Part shown: in pieces, positions 26,129 to 35,260 of the stretch
How the letters are laid out: every line of letters starts with the position of its first letter
Numbering within the stretch: position 1 is the stretch's first letter
NCBI RefSeq assembly: GCF_003063455.1
Contig: NZ_NESN01000005.1
Location: 131,506 to 195,505, forward strand
Source of the DNA: Limnohabitans parvus II-B4
GTDB taxonomy: Bacteria; Pseudomonadota; Gammaproteobacteria; Burkholderiales; Burkholderiaceae_C
Direction of reading: 5' to 3'
DNA length: 64,000 nucleotides
The notes under the pieces: generated by a model
Told to the model about the DNA's origin: nothing
Databases searched by the model: none
Seen by the model: only the letters and a program-made list of their open reading frames with translations
Made by a program: the position numbers and the translations under genes

Positions 26129-26713
26129 TTACTGGCTGGTCGGGCGGTGTGTGGCGTCGTTGCTGACGTGGGCACTGCCCAGCATGTAGCCATAGACCAG
26201 ATCGGTGCTGATGTCGCAGTCAAACAGGTTGAGTTTTTGGGCCAGATGCAGGGGGCTGCCCGAGGGCAGGTGTGTGCTGTTGTAGACCACGATGTGGGCG
26301 TTTTGCATCAATGTGTCTTGCAGGTGCAGCGGCGCATTGTGCAGCCAGGGAATCCGGGCATCGATGAAGAAAGTGCCCACATGTTGCTGAATGCCCATCA
26401 AATCCAGGGGGTGGGTGATGAGCTTGACATGGTCCCACTGCCCCAACTGCCCCAAAGCTGGCGGGACGTGTGCGCTGTCGTGCAGGATGCAGATCAGTGG
26501 TTTTTCGGGTGTGGCCTGCGGGCCTGAAAAGCCTTGTTGTTTGCAATACTGGGTGAGGGACGACGACAGGATTCGCCGGTGCCCGCCTTGGGTGACATAG
26601 GCCTTGAAGATGCCGTTTTCCACCATGCGCTGGACAGTGCCCACTGACAGGCCCAGCATCTTGGCAGTTTGGCTGGTGCTGAAGTAGGCTTGGTTGATGT
26701 TGCTGTTTTTCAT
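26129..26713 (-). CDS. MerR/excisionase-type HTH protein with uncharacterised C-terminal domain
   Basis: A 194-residue protein. Residues ~9-60 (YFSTSQTAKMLGLSVGTVQRMVENGIFKAYVTQGGHRRIL) are a winged helix of the MerR/excisionase kind. The remaining ~125 residues alternate strand and helix like a divergent receiver or sensing domain (LICILHDS, VGTFFIDARIPW, AHIVVYNSTHLPSG), but I recognise no family. GAGG lies upstream of the ATG. It sits directly upstream of the groES promoter on the same strand. Its target is unknown. Confidence 0.7.
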   Translation of the reverse strand: MKNSNINQAYFSTSQTAKMLGLSVGTVQRMVENGIFKAYVTQGGHRRILSSSLTQYCKQQGFSGPQATPEKPLICILHDSAHVPPALGQLGQWDHVKLITHPLDLMGIQQHVGTFFIDARIPWLHNAPLHLQDTLMQNAHIVVYNSTHLPSGSPLHLAQKLNLFDCDISTDLVYGYMLGSAHVSNDATHRPTSQ

Positions 26714-26943
26714 CGCGAATTCCTCAAGAGGGGCACAGAAGATCGGGTTTGAATTTTTTGGGCTGTTTGGATGTTATGGCCCGTTTGCCAGCCGTGGCGG
26801 GGTGTGAACTGGTAGTTGGGTGAACAAAAACAGGTAGACCCGCCACGAGGGCCAGGGTGGCGGGGCGACATTTGTCTGGTGTCCCCCTCTTTCTTGTGCC
26901 TTGTTGCGGGGTCGTGTGCCAGTTCAGGGCAAAATCACCCCCC

Positions 26944-27777
26944 ATGTTGAGTTGGTTCCGCTTTTTTTCCCGTTGGCCTTTGTGGGCTTTGCACGCTATG
27001 GGCAGCGTGGGGGGCTGGCTGGCCTGGTGTTTTTCGGGGCGTTACAGACGCAGGTTTCTTGACAACGTGCGTCAGGCCGGCCTGGGATGGCGCGCCGTGC
27101 TGGGTGCGGTTGGACAGGCAGGGCGCATGTCGGCCGAGCTGCCACGCTTGTGGCTGGGCCGCACGCCACACTTGGCGTGGGCCGATGACCGCGCTGCCGT
27201 GGAGGCTTATGCCAGCGGTCAAGGTGTGTTGTTCCTGACGCCGCACATGGGGTGTTTTGAGATCACAGCCCAGGCGCTGGCCTTGCGTTTTTCTGCACAA
27301 CATGGACCTTTGACGGTGCTGTACCGTCCCGCCCGCCATGCCGGTTTGGGTGAAGTCATGAGCTTGGCGCGCCAGCGCCCGGGCCTGGAAGCGGTGCCCA
27401 CCACCTTGGCGGGTGTGCGGCAAATGATCAAGGCCTTGCGTTCAGGCCGCGCTGTGGGGTTGTTGCCTGACCAGGTGCCGCCTGAGGGCATGGGGCAGTG
27501 GGCCCCCTTCTTTGGCCAACCGGCCTACACCATGACCTTGGCTGCCCGGCTGGCTTTGCAAACCGGTGCCCGGGTGGTGCTGATCTGGGGCGAACGCTTG
27601 TCTTGGGGGCGCGGTTACCGCTTGCACACCCAAGCGCTGGGCCATGCCCTTTCAGCCGATCTGGACACCGCCGTGGTGCAGATCAACCAGGCCATGGAGT
27701 CCTTGATCCTGCAGTGCCCATCGCAGTACATCTGGGGTTATGCCCGTTACAAACACCCCCGACCCGCATCGGACTGA
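26944..27777 (+). CDS. LpxL/HtrB-family lysophospholipid (lipid A) acyltransferase, copy 1
   Basis: A 277-residue inner-membrane acyltransferase. One N-terminal hydrophobic segment (~10-32) is followed by the H-x4-E catalytic motif HMGCFE at about 101-106 and the substrate block LPDQVPPEGMGQWAPFFGQPAYT. LpxL-type enzymes add secondary acyl chains to Kdo2-lipid IVA using acyl-ACP. The start at 26944 is chosen; a longer frame from 26857 has a Cys-rich, unlike N-terminus. A paralogue follows after 12 bases. Confidence 0.88.
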   Translation: MLSWFRFFSRWPLWALHAMGSVGGWLAWCFSGRYRRRFLDNVRQAGLGWRAVLGAVGQAGRMSAELPRLWLGRTPHLAWADDRAAVEAYASGQGVLFLTPHMGCFEITAQALALRFSAQHGPLTVLYRPARHAGLGEVMSLARQRPGLEAVPTTLAGVRQMIKALRSGRAVGLLPDQVPPEGMGQWAPFFGQPAYTMTLAARLALQTGARVVLIWGERLSWGRGYRLHTQALGHALSADLDTAVVQINQAMESLILQCPSQYIWGYARYKHPRPASD

Positions 27778-27789
27778 TCTGTTGAACAC

Positions 27790-28656
27790 ATGGTGAATTT
27801 GCTGATTGCTGTCATGCGCCTGTTTGCGCGGCTTCCTTTGTCTTGGGTCAGGGCGCTGGGGGCTGGGCTGGGCTGGTTGTTGTGGCATTTGGCGCGCAAA
27901 CGCAGGCACATTGTCAGCGTCAATTTGCGCTTGTGCATGCCCGAGCTGACCGAGGCAGAGCGTCAGGCCCTGGCTTATCGGCACTTTTTGGCCTTTGGGC
28001 AGTCGGTGCTGGACCGTTCATGGCTGTGGGATGCGCCGGAGGCGGTGGCGCGGGGCCGGCTCAGGTATGTGGGCGATTTGACCGCCTTGACCGCCCCAGG
28101 TCCGCTGGTGGTTTTTGCCCCGCATTTTGTGGGACTCGATGCGGGGGGCTTGGCGGTGGGCTGGTGTGTGCCTCGCAACGTGGCCTTCATTTTTGTCAAA
28201 CAGTCCAATCCCAAAGTGGAAGCATGGGTTCGGCATGGGCGAGAGCGCTCAGGCAACGCGCGACCTTATTTCAGGCACGAAGGGGTGCGACAGATTTTGG
28301 CGGGCCTCAAGAAGGGCGAGCCCTTGCATTTGTCACCCGATATGGACTTTGGTCGTGGCGAGTCGATTTTTGTGCCTTTCATGGGGGTCGAACAAGCGGC
28401 CACCGTGCCCTCTTTGTCGCGGTTTTCAAGGGTGGGTGGTGCGCGTGTCGTGCCGGTGGTCACGCGCATGACGCCGCAGGGCTATGACATTGAAGTCCAT
28501 GCGCCGCTGGTCGACTTCCCGAGCGCCGACCTGGCGCAAGACACGGTCCGCATGAACGCCTTGCTGGCCGGCTGGGTGCGCACCATGCCCGAGCAGTATT
28601 ACTGGGTGCACAAGCGCTTGAAGACCCGGCCCGAGGGTGAGCCTGGTGTTTACTGA
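27790..28656 (+). CDS. LpxL/HtrB-family lipid A acyltransferase, copy 2
   Basis: A 288-residue paralogue of the preceding gene. It has an N-terminal hydrophobic segment (~2-35), the HFVGLD form (H-x4-D) of the catalytic motif at about 115-120 and the DMDFGRGESIFVPFMGV block near 182-198. Two adjacent acyltransferases of this family would supply the two secondary acylations of lipid A, perhaps with different chain lengths. The gene overlaps the convergent hydrolase gene by 7 bases. Confidence 0.88.
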   Translation: MVNLLIAVMRLFARLPLSWVRALGAGLGWLLWHLARKRRHIVSVNLRLCMPELTEAERQALAYRHFLAFGQSVLDRSWLWDAPEAVARGRLRYVGDLTALTAPGPLVVFAPHFVGLDAGGLAVGWCVPRNVAFIFVKQSNPKVEAWVRHGRERSGNARPYFRHEGVRQILAGLKKGEPLHLSPDMDFGRGESIFVPFMGVEQAATVPSLSRFSRVGGARVVPVVTRMTPQGYDIEVHAPLVDFPSADLAQDTVRMNALLAGWVRTMPEQYYWVHKRLKTRPEGEPGVY

Positions 28657-29663
28657 CCGGGGGGCGTCAGAAAACCGGTGATTTCGCGGATCACTCGCCC
28701 GGGCTTTTCATGCACCACCCAGTGGCTGGCTTTGGCAATGGGCACGAGTTTCAAATCAGGCACATGCAGCGCCAAACCTTCGGTCAGGCAGGGCAACAAA
28801 GCGACGTCGTCTTGCGCCCAGAGCACCAGTGTGGGCACGCCGATGTGCAAGGCTTCCGGCGGAATCTGAACCACCGATGCGCCCGGGTCTTGCGCCGTGG
28901 CGGGACGCAGGGGCGAAGCCCGGTAATAGTTGAGCCCGCCTTGCAGTCCGTGCCGCCAGACCTGGCGGTAGCGTTCTTTGACTTCGGGGGTGAGCCAGCG
29001 GGCGGGTTCAGGCGCGTGCGCAGCTTGCGGCTGCGTGAGTGAGGGCAGTTCGCTGTCATGACCATCCAGAAAGTCCAGCAATCGTTCATAGTCGTTGGCG
29101 GCCAGTTGCGCTGCGGCATCGGGCTGGACCAGGAAGTTCATGTAGGCGCTGGCGGCTTGTTGCGCCGGGTGGCTTTGCAATGCCTTGAGGAAGGGGCCAG
29201 GGTGGGGGGAGTTGACGATGACCAGCTGGCGCAGGCGTTCGGGGTGTTGGTTGGCCAGGCTCCAGGCCACAGCGCCGCCCCAGTCGTGGGCCACCAAAGC
29301 GGCCAATGGGGCTTCGCCTGATGCCACGTCGATCAAGGCCACGATGTCCTGCACCAGGTGCTTGGCCCGGTAGGCCTTGACGTCTTCTGGGGCGCTGGAC
29401 CGTTCATAGCCACGCAAATGGGGGGCCACGCAGCGGTAGCCGCCGTTTTCGGGTTTTGAAAAGTGGACCAGCAATGGGTCCCAGACCCAAGCGGCTTCAG
29501 GAAAACCGTGCAGGAACATCATCACGGGTCGCCCTTTGTCGCCACATGCGCGGCAGCTCAGTGTGATGCCGTGAGGCAGATCTTGCTGCCAAGTTTCGAT
29601 GGCGGGAGGAGCGTTTTGCACGGGCGGATCACTTCTTGTAAGGCGGTGATCCGGTGCCTTCAA
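28650..29663 (-). CDS. Alpha/beta-fold hydrolase, epoxide hydrolase-like
   Basis: Up to 337 residues. The oxyanion block HGFPEAAWVWDPL at about 51-63 and the nucleophile elbow VAHDWGGAVAW with Asp (not Ser) place it with epoxide hydrolases and haloalkane dehalogenases. An acidic residue follows in WAQDDVALL, and the base His in KASHWVVHEKP closes the triad. There is no signal peptide. The start is uncertain: TTG at 29663 or GTG at 29621 (323 residues). The substrate cannot be told. Confidence 0.85.
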   Translation of the reverse strand: MKAPDHRLTRSDPPVQNAPPAIETWQQDLPHGITLSCRACGDKGRPVMMFLHGFPEAAWVWDPLLVHFSKPENGGYRCVAPHLRGYERSSAPEDVKAYRAKHLVQDIVALIDVASGEAPLAALVAHDWGGAVAWSLANQHPERLRQLVIVNSPHPGPFLKALQSHPAQQAASAYMNFLVQPDAAAQLAANDYERLLDFLDGHDSELPSLTQPQAAHAPEPARWLTPEVKERYRQVWRHGLQGGLNYYRASPLRPATAQDPGASVVQIPPEALHIGVPTLVLWAQDDVALLPCLTEGLALHVPDLKLVPIAKASHWVVHEKPGRVIREITGFLTPPGQ

Positions 29664-29673
29664 CGGCTCAGGC

Positions 29674-30417
29674 TCACTCGTCCAGGGCTTCGGGTTCTTC
29701 TTCGGGTGGTTCGGAGGAAACGGGTGCAGGCGCTGCGCCTTCGGCTGGGTGGGTCCAGTCCCACAGCAGCTTGGCCACCTCGTCCACGCCTTGTTTTTTC
29801 AAGGCCGAAAAGAGTTTCACCTCGCCGCCACCGGCTTGCAGTCGCGCAATCGACAAGGCTTTGGCCTGCTCGGCTCGGGTCAGTTTGTCGGCCTTGGTCA
29901 GGATGATCAAAAACTTCAAGCCTTCTTCGACCCGCGGGCGGATCACTTCGAGCAGGATGTCGTCGAGCTCAGTCAAGCCGTGGCGTGGGTCGCACATCAT
30001 CACAATGCCCTTGAGGTTTTCGCGACTGACCAGGTAATTGGCCATGACTTGCTGCCAACGCAGTTTGTCCATCTTGGCCACAGCGGCATAGCCGTAGCCA
30101 GGCAAGTCAGCCAGCACGGCGTCGGTGATGCCTTGTTTGCCTAAAGCGAACAGGTTGATGTGTTGTGTGCGGCCGGGCTTTTTAGAGGCAAAGGCCAGCT
30201 GCTTTTTCTGGGTCAGGGTGTTGATGCAGGTGGATTTGCCCGCATTGGAGCGGCCCACAAAGGCGATTTCGGGGGTGTCCATCGCGGGCAAATGGTGCAG
30301 TTGCGCGGCGGTGGTCAGAAAGCGTGCGGTGTGCATCCAGCCCATGGGCGTGACCACTGGAGGGGTGGCGGGCGCGGGTTGGGGCGAGGGCTTGGAAACG
30401 CGGGGGCTGGAGCTCAT
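29674..30417 (-). CDS. engB: Ribosome biogenesis GTPase YihA/YsxC (EngB)
   Basis: A 247-residue GTPase for large-subunit assembly. G1 GRSNAGKST at about 55-63, G3 DLPGYG and G4 TKADKL are present. A Pro-rich N-terminal stretch of ~25 residues and an acidic tail (PVSSEPPEEEPEALDE) extend beyond the E. coli size. It is divergent from the cytochrome c4 gene, an arrangement common in betaproteobacteria. Confidence 0.94.
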   Translation of the reverse strand: MSSSPRVSKPSPQPAPATPPVVTPMGWMHTARFLTTAAQLHHLPAMDTPEIAFVGRSNAGKSTCINTLTQKKQLAFASKKPGRTQHINLFALGKQGITDAVLADLPGYGYAAVAKMDKLRWQQVMANYLVSRENLKGIVMMCDPRHGLTELDDILLEVIRPRVEEGLKFLIILTKADKLTRAEQAKALSIARLQAGGGEVKLFSALKKQGVDEVAKLLWDWTHPAEGAAPAPVSSEPPEEEPEALDE

Positions 30418-30513
30418 AAATCAGGGGGCCTTGGGTCGTCAGGAAACTGACGCAGACCTCATTGTAGAATCCTTGAGTTTTGCGCCCATTCTTCCAACTT
30501 TTGGACGACGACC

Positions 30514-31143
30514 ATGAAGTCAATTGTTTCTCTCCTGATGTCCGCCACCTTGTCCGCTTTTGTGGCGGGCTCTGCATTGGCCGCTGGCCCTGCGCCGGTG
30601 GTGGCCAAACCCGATTTGGCCAAAGGCGAAGCCGCTTTTGCCATGTGCGTGGCCTGCCATGCCGCCGACGGCAACTCGACCACCCCGGTCAACCCCAAAC
30701 TGTCGCAGCAACACCCCGAATACCTGATCAAGCAGTTGCAAGAATTCAAATCGGGCAAACGCGCCAACGCCGTGATGAGTGGCATGGTGGCCGGTTTGAG
30801 CGACGACGACATGCGCAACATCAGCTACTGGCTCGCTTCCAAGCAAGCCAAGCCTGGTTTTGCCAAAGAAAAAGACACCGTGGCATTGGGTGAGCGCATC
30901 TACCGTGGTGGCATTCCAGACCGCCAGATCGCCGCTTGCGCCAGCTGCCACTCGCCCAACGGCGCTGGCATGCCTGCCCAATACCCCCGCATTTCAGGCC
31001 AGCACGCCGACTACACCGCCGCCCAGTTGGTGCAATTCCGTGATGGCGTTCGCAAGAACAGCATCCAGATGACCCAAGTGGCCGCCAAGATGAACGACCG
31101 CGAAATCAAGGCCGTGTCCGACTACATGGCCGGTCTGCGCTGA
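30514..31143 (+). CDS. Dihaem cytochrome c4
   Basis: A 209-residue periplasmic electron carrier. The signal peptide ends near residue 24 (ALAAG). Two c-type haem motifs, CVACH at about 46-50 and CASCH at about 145-149, with paired Met-containing loops (AVMSGMVAGL; SIQMTQVAAKM), give the two-domain c4 layout. It carries electrons to terminal oxidases. The cytochrome c maturation genes resB and ccsA follow downstream. Confidence 0.93.
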   Translation: MKSIVSLLMSATLSAFVAGSALAAGPAPVVAKPDLAKGEAAFAMCVACHAADGNSTTPVNPKLSQQHPEYLIKQLQEFKSGKRANAVMSGMVAGLSDDDMRNISYWLASKQAKPGFAKEKDTVALGERIYRGGIPDRQIAACASCHSPNGAGMPAQYPRISGQHADYTAAQLVQFRDGVRKNSIQMTQVAAKMNDREIKAVSDYMAGLR

Positions 31144-31251
31144 GCGCGGTTCAGACCTCGCCTAGGGGTTATCCCTTGGACGCATGAGGTCTTCATTCGG
31201 CCTTCAGCAGGCTGAGCCACAATCGGGTCCCCGGCTGTGACGTGACCCATC

Positions 31252-31276
31252 AAGGCCGGATATCCGGCCTTTTTTG
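31252..31276 (+). terminator. Intrinsic terminator after cytochrome c4
   Basis: The perfect palindrome AAGGCCGGATATCCGGCCTT is followed by Ts, 109 bases past the c4 stop. A second weaker hairpin (GCGGG/CCCGC) follows at about 31282-31298, before resB. Confidence 0.8.
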
Positions 31277-31327
31277 TTTGTGGCGGGCTGTGGCCCGCTT
31301 TTGTTTGCCTGTGGACACTTCTGCACC

Positions 31328-33463
31328 ATGACGTCTGTTGCTTCCAGCCCCGAATCCGAACGGGGCTCACCCCGCTGGCAAGCACTGCTGGAACTGTTGT
31401 CGTCCATGCGGTTTGCGATCTCGCTGCTGACGGTCATTTGCATTGCCTCGGTCATTGGCACGGTGCTCAAACAAAACGAACCCGCCTCGAATTACGTCAA
31501 CCAATTCGGGCCATTCTGGGCCGAATTCTTTGCGGCCATGAAGCTCAACTCGGTGTACAGCGCCTGGTGGTTCTTGCTGATTTTGGCGTTCCTGGTGCTG
31601 AGCACCAGTTTGTGCATTGCCCGCAACACCCCCAAGATCTTGGCCGATCTCAAAACTTACAAAGAAAACATCCGTGAGCAAAGTCTCAAGGCTTTTCACC
31701 ACAAGGCAGAAGGCACGCTGCACGAAACGCCCGAAGCGGCGGCGAATCGCCTGGGGGCTTTGTTGGCTACGGGCGGCTGGAAGGTGAAGCTGCAATCGCG
31801 CGAGACCCCACAAGGCACCGGCTGGATGCTGGCGGCCAAGGCGGGGGCGGCCAACAAGCTGGGCTACATTGCCGCGCACTCGGCCATTGTGCTGGTGTGC
31901 GTGGGCGGCTTACTCGATGGCGATTTGATCGTGCGTGCCCAGATGTGGTTTGGCGGCAAGGCTGTTTACAGTGGTGGTGGCCTGATTGCTGATGTGCCTG
32001 CGCAGCACCGCCTGTCGGAGCGCAACCCCGCGTTTCGGGGCAACCTGATGGTGGCCGAAGACACGGCCTCTGCCACTGCCATCCTGAGCCAGTCCAGTGG
32101 CATCTTGTTGCAAGAGCTGCCCTTTGCCATTGAACTCAAGAAGTTCATTGTCGAGTACTACTCGACGGGCATGCCCAAGTTGTTTGCCAGCGACATCGTG
32201 ATCCACGACAAAGCCACGGGCGAGAAAAAGGAAGCCCGCGTCGAGGTCAACCACCCGGTCAGCTTCAAGGGCATCGAAATTTACCAATCCAGCTTCGATG
32301 ACGGTGGCTCCAGCGTCAAGTTGCAGGCCGTCCCCATGACGGCAGCCACCCGCGCTTTTGATGTGGATGGCACGGTTGGCGGCAGCACCGAGCTGACCAA
32401 TGGCCCCGAAAAAATGAGCTTGGAGTTCACAGGCCTTCGCGTCATCAATGTGGAGAACATGTCGGGCAACGGCCCACAAGGACAGGGCGTCGATGTGCGC
32501 AAAGTCGATTTGCGCAGCGCCATTGACCAGCGCATGGGCGCGGGGCATAAGACCACCCAAACCAAAGAACTGCGCAATGTGGGCCCAAGCGTGAGCTACA
32601 AACTGCGCGATGCCGCGGGCCAGGCCCGTGAATACAACAATTACATGCTGCCTGTGGATGCAGGCGATGGGGTGCCCGTGTTTTTGCTGGGCATGCGCGC
32701 GAGTCCCGCTGAGCCTTACCGTTACCTGCGCCCCCCAGCCGATGAAAACGACAAACTGGACGGTTTTGTGCGTTTGCGCGCCGCCTTGGCAGACCCCGCG
32801 CTGCGTGAGCGTGCGGTTCAGCGCTACGCCCGCAAGGCGGTTGACCCGAAGCGGCCAGAGTTGACGCAGCAATTGGCCGGTTCGGCGGCCCGTGCTTTGG
32901 GCCTGTTTGCCGGACAGGAAGAGGTCAAAGGCAAAAAAGTGGCCGGCTTGCAGGCCTTGGCTGACTTTTTGGAAGCCAATGTGCCTGAGGCCGAGCGAGC
33001 CCGTGCGGGCGAGATGTTTGTGCGCATTTTGAATGGGGCCTTGCTGGACCTGGACGCCGTGGCGCGTGAGCAAGCAGGGGCCAAGCCATTGCCAGCAGAC
33101 AAGGTGCAGGGCTTCATGTCGCAGGCGGTGCTGGCGCTGTCCGATGCGCCTTTCTATCCCGCGCCCATGACGTTTTTGCTGAAAGACTTCAAGCAGGTCC
33201 AGGCCAGTGTGTTCCAGGTGGCCAGAGCCCCGGGCAAAAATGTGGTCTATCTGGGTTGCTTTTTCCTGATCCTGGGTGTTTTTGCGATGCTCTATGTGCG
33301 CGAGCGGCGCTTGTGGGTGTGGCTGGCTCCACAAGCCAAGCAGCCAAGCGAGGGCACGCAGGTCACCTTGGCCCTGTCGTCTAATCGCAAAACCATTGAC
33401 ATGGACCGTGAATTTGACCAACTGAGTGCCCGTTTGCTGGGACGTCCCGAGAAAAACCAATGA
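31328..33463 (+). CDS. resB: System II cytochrome c biogenesis protein ResB (Ccs1)
   Basis: A 711-residue membrane protein. Three N-terminal hydrophobic segments (about 22-43, 75-97 and 175-195) precede a large periplasmic domain, and a last membrane segment near 640-660 is followed by a cytoplasmic tail. With CcsA it moves and attaches haem to apocytochromes. The ATG at 31328 is chosen; 18 extra upstream codons are open but poor. It is long for ResB because of extra sequence around 450-600. The stop overlaps ccsA (ATGA). Confidence 0.92.
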   Translation: MTSVASSPESERGSPRWQALLELLSSMRFAISLLTVICIASVIGTVLKQNEPASNYVNQFGPFWAEFFAAMKLNSVYSAWWFLLILAFLVLSTSLCIARNTPKILADLKTYKENIREQSLKAFHHKAEGTLHETPEAAANRLGALLATGGWKVKLQSRETPQGTGWMLAAKAGAANKLGYIAAHSAIVLVCVGGLLDGDLIVRAQMWFGGKAVYSGGGLIADVPAQHRLSERNPAFRGNLMVAEDTASATAILSQSSGILLQELPFAIELKKFIVEYYSTGMPKLFASDIVIHDKATGEKKEARVEVNHPVSFKGIEIYQSSFDDGGSSVKLQAVPMTAATRAFDVDGTVGGSTELTNGPEKMSLEFTGLRVINVENMSGNGPQGQGVDVRKVDLRSAIDQRMGAGHKTTQTKELRNVGPSVSYKLRDAAGQAREYNNYMLPVDAGDGVPVFLLGMRASPAEPYRYLRPPADENDKLDGFVRLRAALADPALRERAVQRYARKAVDPKRPELTQQLAGSAARALGLFAGQEEVKGKKVAGLQALADFLEANVPEAERARAGEMFVRILNGALLDLDAVAREQAGAKPLPADKVQGFMSQAVLALSDAPFYPAPMTFLLKDFKQVQASVFQVARAPGKNVVYLGCFFLILGVFAMLYVRERRLWVWLAPQAKQPSEGTQVTLALSSNRKTIDMDREFDQLSARLLGRPEKNQ

Positions 33464-34773
33464 CGACTACTGTGACTTTGAACCCCGGTTACTTCTCTCG
33501 CCGCAGTGCCCTTGACTGGGGCTTTGCGGTGCTGGCGCTGCTGGGCATGCTGTTTGCCTTCAGCCGTTACAGCCAGGCGATGGACGTGTACGAGCAAGGC
33601 ATTTTGGTGGCCAGTGTGCCGGCTGCCGTGGCATTGGCCTGGTTCTGGCGTCCCTTGCGCACCCTGATGCTGGTGGTGGCGGGCTTGTCCTTGTTCGCCA
33701 TCAACGCCTACCAAGGCGATTTGGCCCAGGCCGAGCAGGTGTTCTGGCTCAAGTATTTTCTGTCCAGCCAATCTGCCATTTTGTGGATGAGCATGGTGTT
33801 TTTCATCAGCACCGTGTTTTACTGGGCGGGCATGTTCATTCGTGGGCAGGGCGACACCCTTGAAACTTTGGGCAGCCGCATGGCCTGGGTCGGCGTGGCT
33901 CTGGCCTTGATCGGCACCATGGTGCGCTGGTACGAGAGTTACTTGATCGGGGCCGATGTGGGCCATATCCCGGTGAGCAACCTGTACGAAGTGTTCGTCA
34001 TGTTTTGCTGGATGACGGCGGGCTTTTACCTGTACTACGAAGACCATTACCGCACCCGCGCTTTGGGCGCTTTTGTCATGCTGGTGGTCAGCGCGGCGGT
34101 TGGCTTTTTGCTTTGGTACACCCTGGTGCGAGAGGCGCATGCCATTCAGCCTTTGGTACCCGCTCTCAAGAGCTGGTGGATGAAGCTGCATGTGCCCGCC
34201 AACTTCATTGGTTATGGCACTTTTGCGCTGGCGGCGATGGTGGCGTTTGCCTACCTGATCAAGCAAACAGCGGGTGAAACCCGGTGGTACAAGCTCGCAC
34301 CCCTTTGGCTCTTGGGCATCGTCTTGTGCTTTGAGCCTGTGGTGTTCCGCAAGTCACCCACCGAAGGTGGCAGCGGCTATTGGATGGTTTATTTCGGCAT
34401 TTCGGCCTTGATCGTCGCAGGCATTTTGTTCGGTCGCCGCCGCATTGCCGAGCGTCTGCCGTCTTTTGAAATCCTGGACGATGTGATGTACAAATCCATC
34501 GCCGTGGGTTTTGCCTTCTTCACCATCGCCACAGTGCTGGGTGCCTTGTGGGCGGCCGAGGCCTGGGGTGGCTACTGGAGCTGGGACCCGAAAGAGACCT
34601 GGGCCCTGATCGTTTGGCTCAACTACGCAGCCTGGTTGCACATGCGGCTCATGAAGGGCTTGCGTGGCACGGTGGCTGCCTGGTGGGCGCTGATGGGTTT
34701 GGTGGTGACGACCTTTGCCTTCCTGGGCGTCAACATGTTTCTGAGCGGCCTGCACAGCTACGGCACGCTGTGA
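33460..34773 (+). CDS. ccsA: System II cytochrome c biogenesis protein CcsA (ResC/CcsB)
   Basis: A 437-residue multi-span membrane protein. The tryptophan-rich haem motif WGGYWSWDPKETWALIVW (about 367-384) is the CcsA/CcmC signature, and conserved His residues flank it in the membrane. It exports haem and, with ResB, ligates it to cytochromes c such as the c4 upstream. It is translationally coupled to resB. Confidence 0.95.
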   Translation: MTTTVTLNPGYFSRRSALDWGFAVLALLGMLFAFSRYSQAMDVYEQGILVASVPAAVALAWFWRPLRTLMLVVAGLSLFAINAYQGDLAQAEQVFWLKYFLSSQSAILWMSMVFFISTVFYWAGMFIRGQGDTLETLGSRMAWVGVALALIGTMVRWYESYLIGADVGHIPVSNLYEVFVMFCWMTAGFYLYYEDHYRTRALGAFVMLVVSAAVGFLLWYTLVREAHAIQPLVPALKSWWMKLHVPANFIGYGTFALAAMVAFAYLIKQTAGETRWYKLAPLWLLGIVLCFEPVVFRKSPTEGGSGYWMVYFGISALIVAGILFGRRRIAERLPSFEILDDVMYKSIAVGFAFFTIATVLGALWAAEAWGGYWSWDPKETWALIVWLNYAAWLHMRLMKGLRGTVAAWWALMGLVVTTFAFLGVNMFLSGLHSYGTL

Positions 34774-34803
34774 TGCACCTGGCCGACACTGCGTCCTATT
34801 GCA

Positions 34804-35184
34804 TCAGGGCGCTGGCTGGCCGGTCAGGGTTTGGTCAATCACCGTCAGCATCTCCTGGGTGTTGAAGGGCTTCCACAAAAAGTGCACTGCGCCCAAACTG
34901 TTGGCGGCTTGTGTTTCATGGGCTTGGCTCTCTCCGCTCATGAAGATGACAGGAATGTCGTTGCCGCTTTCCTTGAGCTTGGCGTGCAACTCAAGACCAC
35001 TCATGCCCGGCATGCGCACATCCAGCAGCATCACATGCGGCGCGTCAGAAGGTGGCGAGGCCAAATAAGCCGCACCGCCGTCATGGAGGCAAACGGTGTA
35101 ACCCTGGCTTTCGAGGACCAAGGCCAGCATTCGACGGATGTCCGTGTTGTCATCCACCACATGGACCAGACCTGGTTTGCGCAT
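34804..35184 (-). CDS. Single-domain response regulator (CheY-like)
   Basis: A 127-residue receiver domain with no output domain. The acidic pair is DD at 11-12, phosphoacceptor Asp55 lies in MLLDVRMPG, Thr/Ser in FMSGES (~82) and Lys in FLWKPFN (~104). The start at 35184 is chosen over 35235. It follows the histidine kinase gene on the same strand (76 bases), so that kinase is its likely partner. The output is unknown. Confidence 0.85.
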   Translation of the reverse strand: MRKPGLVHVVDDNTDIRRMLALVLESQGYTVCLHDGGAAYLASPPSDAPHVMLLDVRMPGMSGLELHAKLKESGNDIPVIFMSGESQAHETQAANSLGAVHFLWKPFNTQEMLTVIDQTLTGQPAP

Positions 35185-35260
35185 TTTGAAACTGTATAAA
35201 TTGCCAATTGTAATTTTTGCCGTGCAGGTTTGCACGGGTGCTGCAGCGTTGTCTTGACTT

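Noticed and set aside
31910..33460. 516-codon open frame antisense to resB
   Set aside because: Shadow of resB; no recognisable domain.
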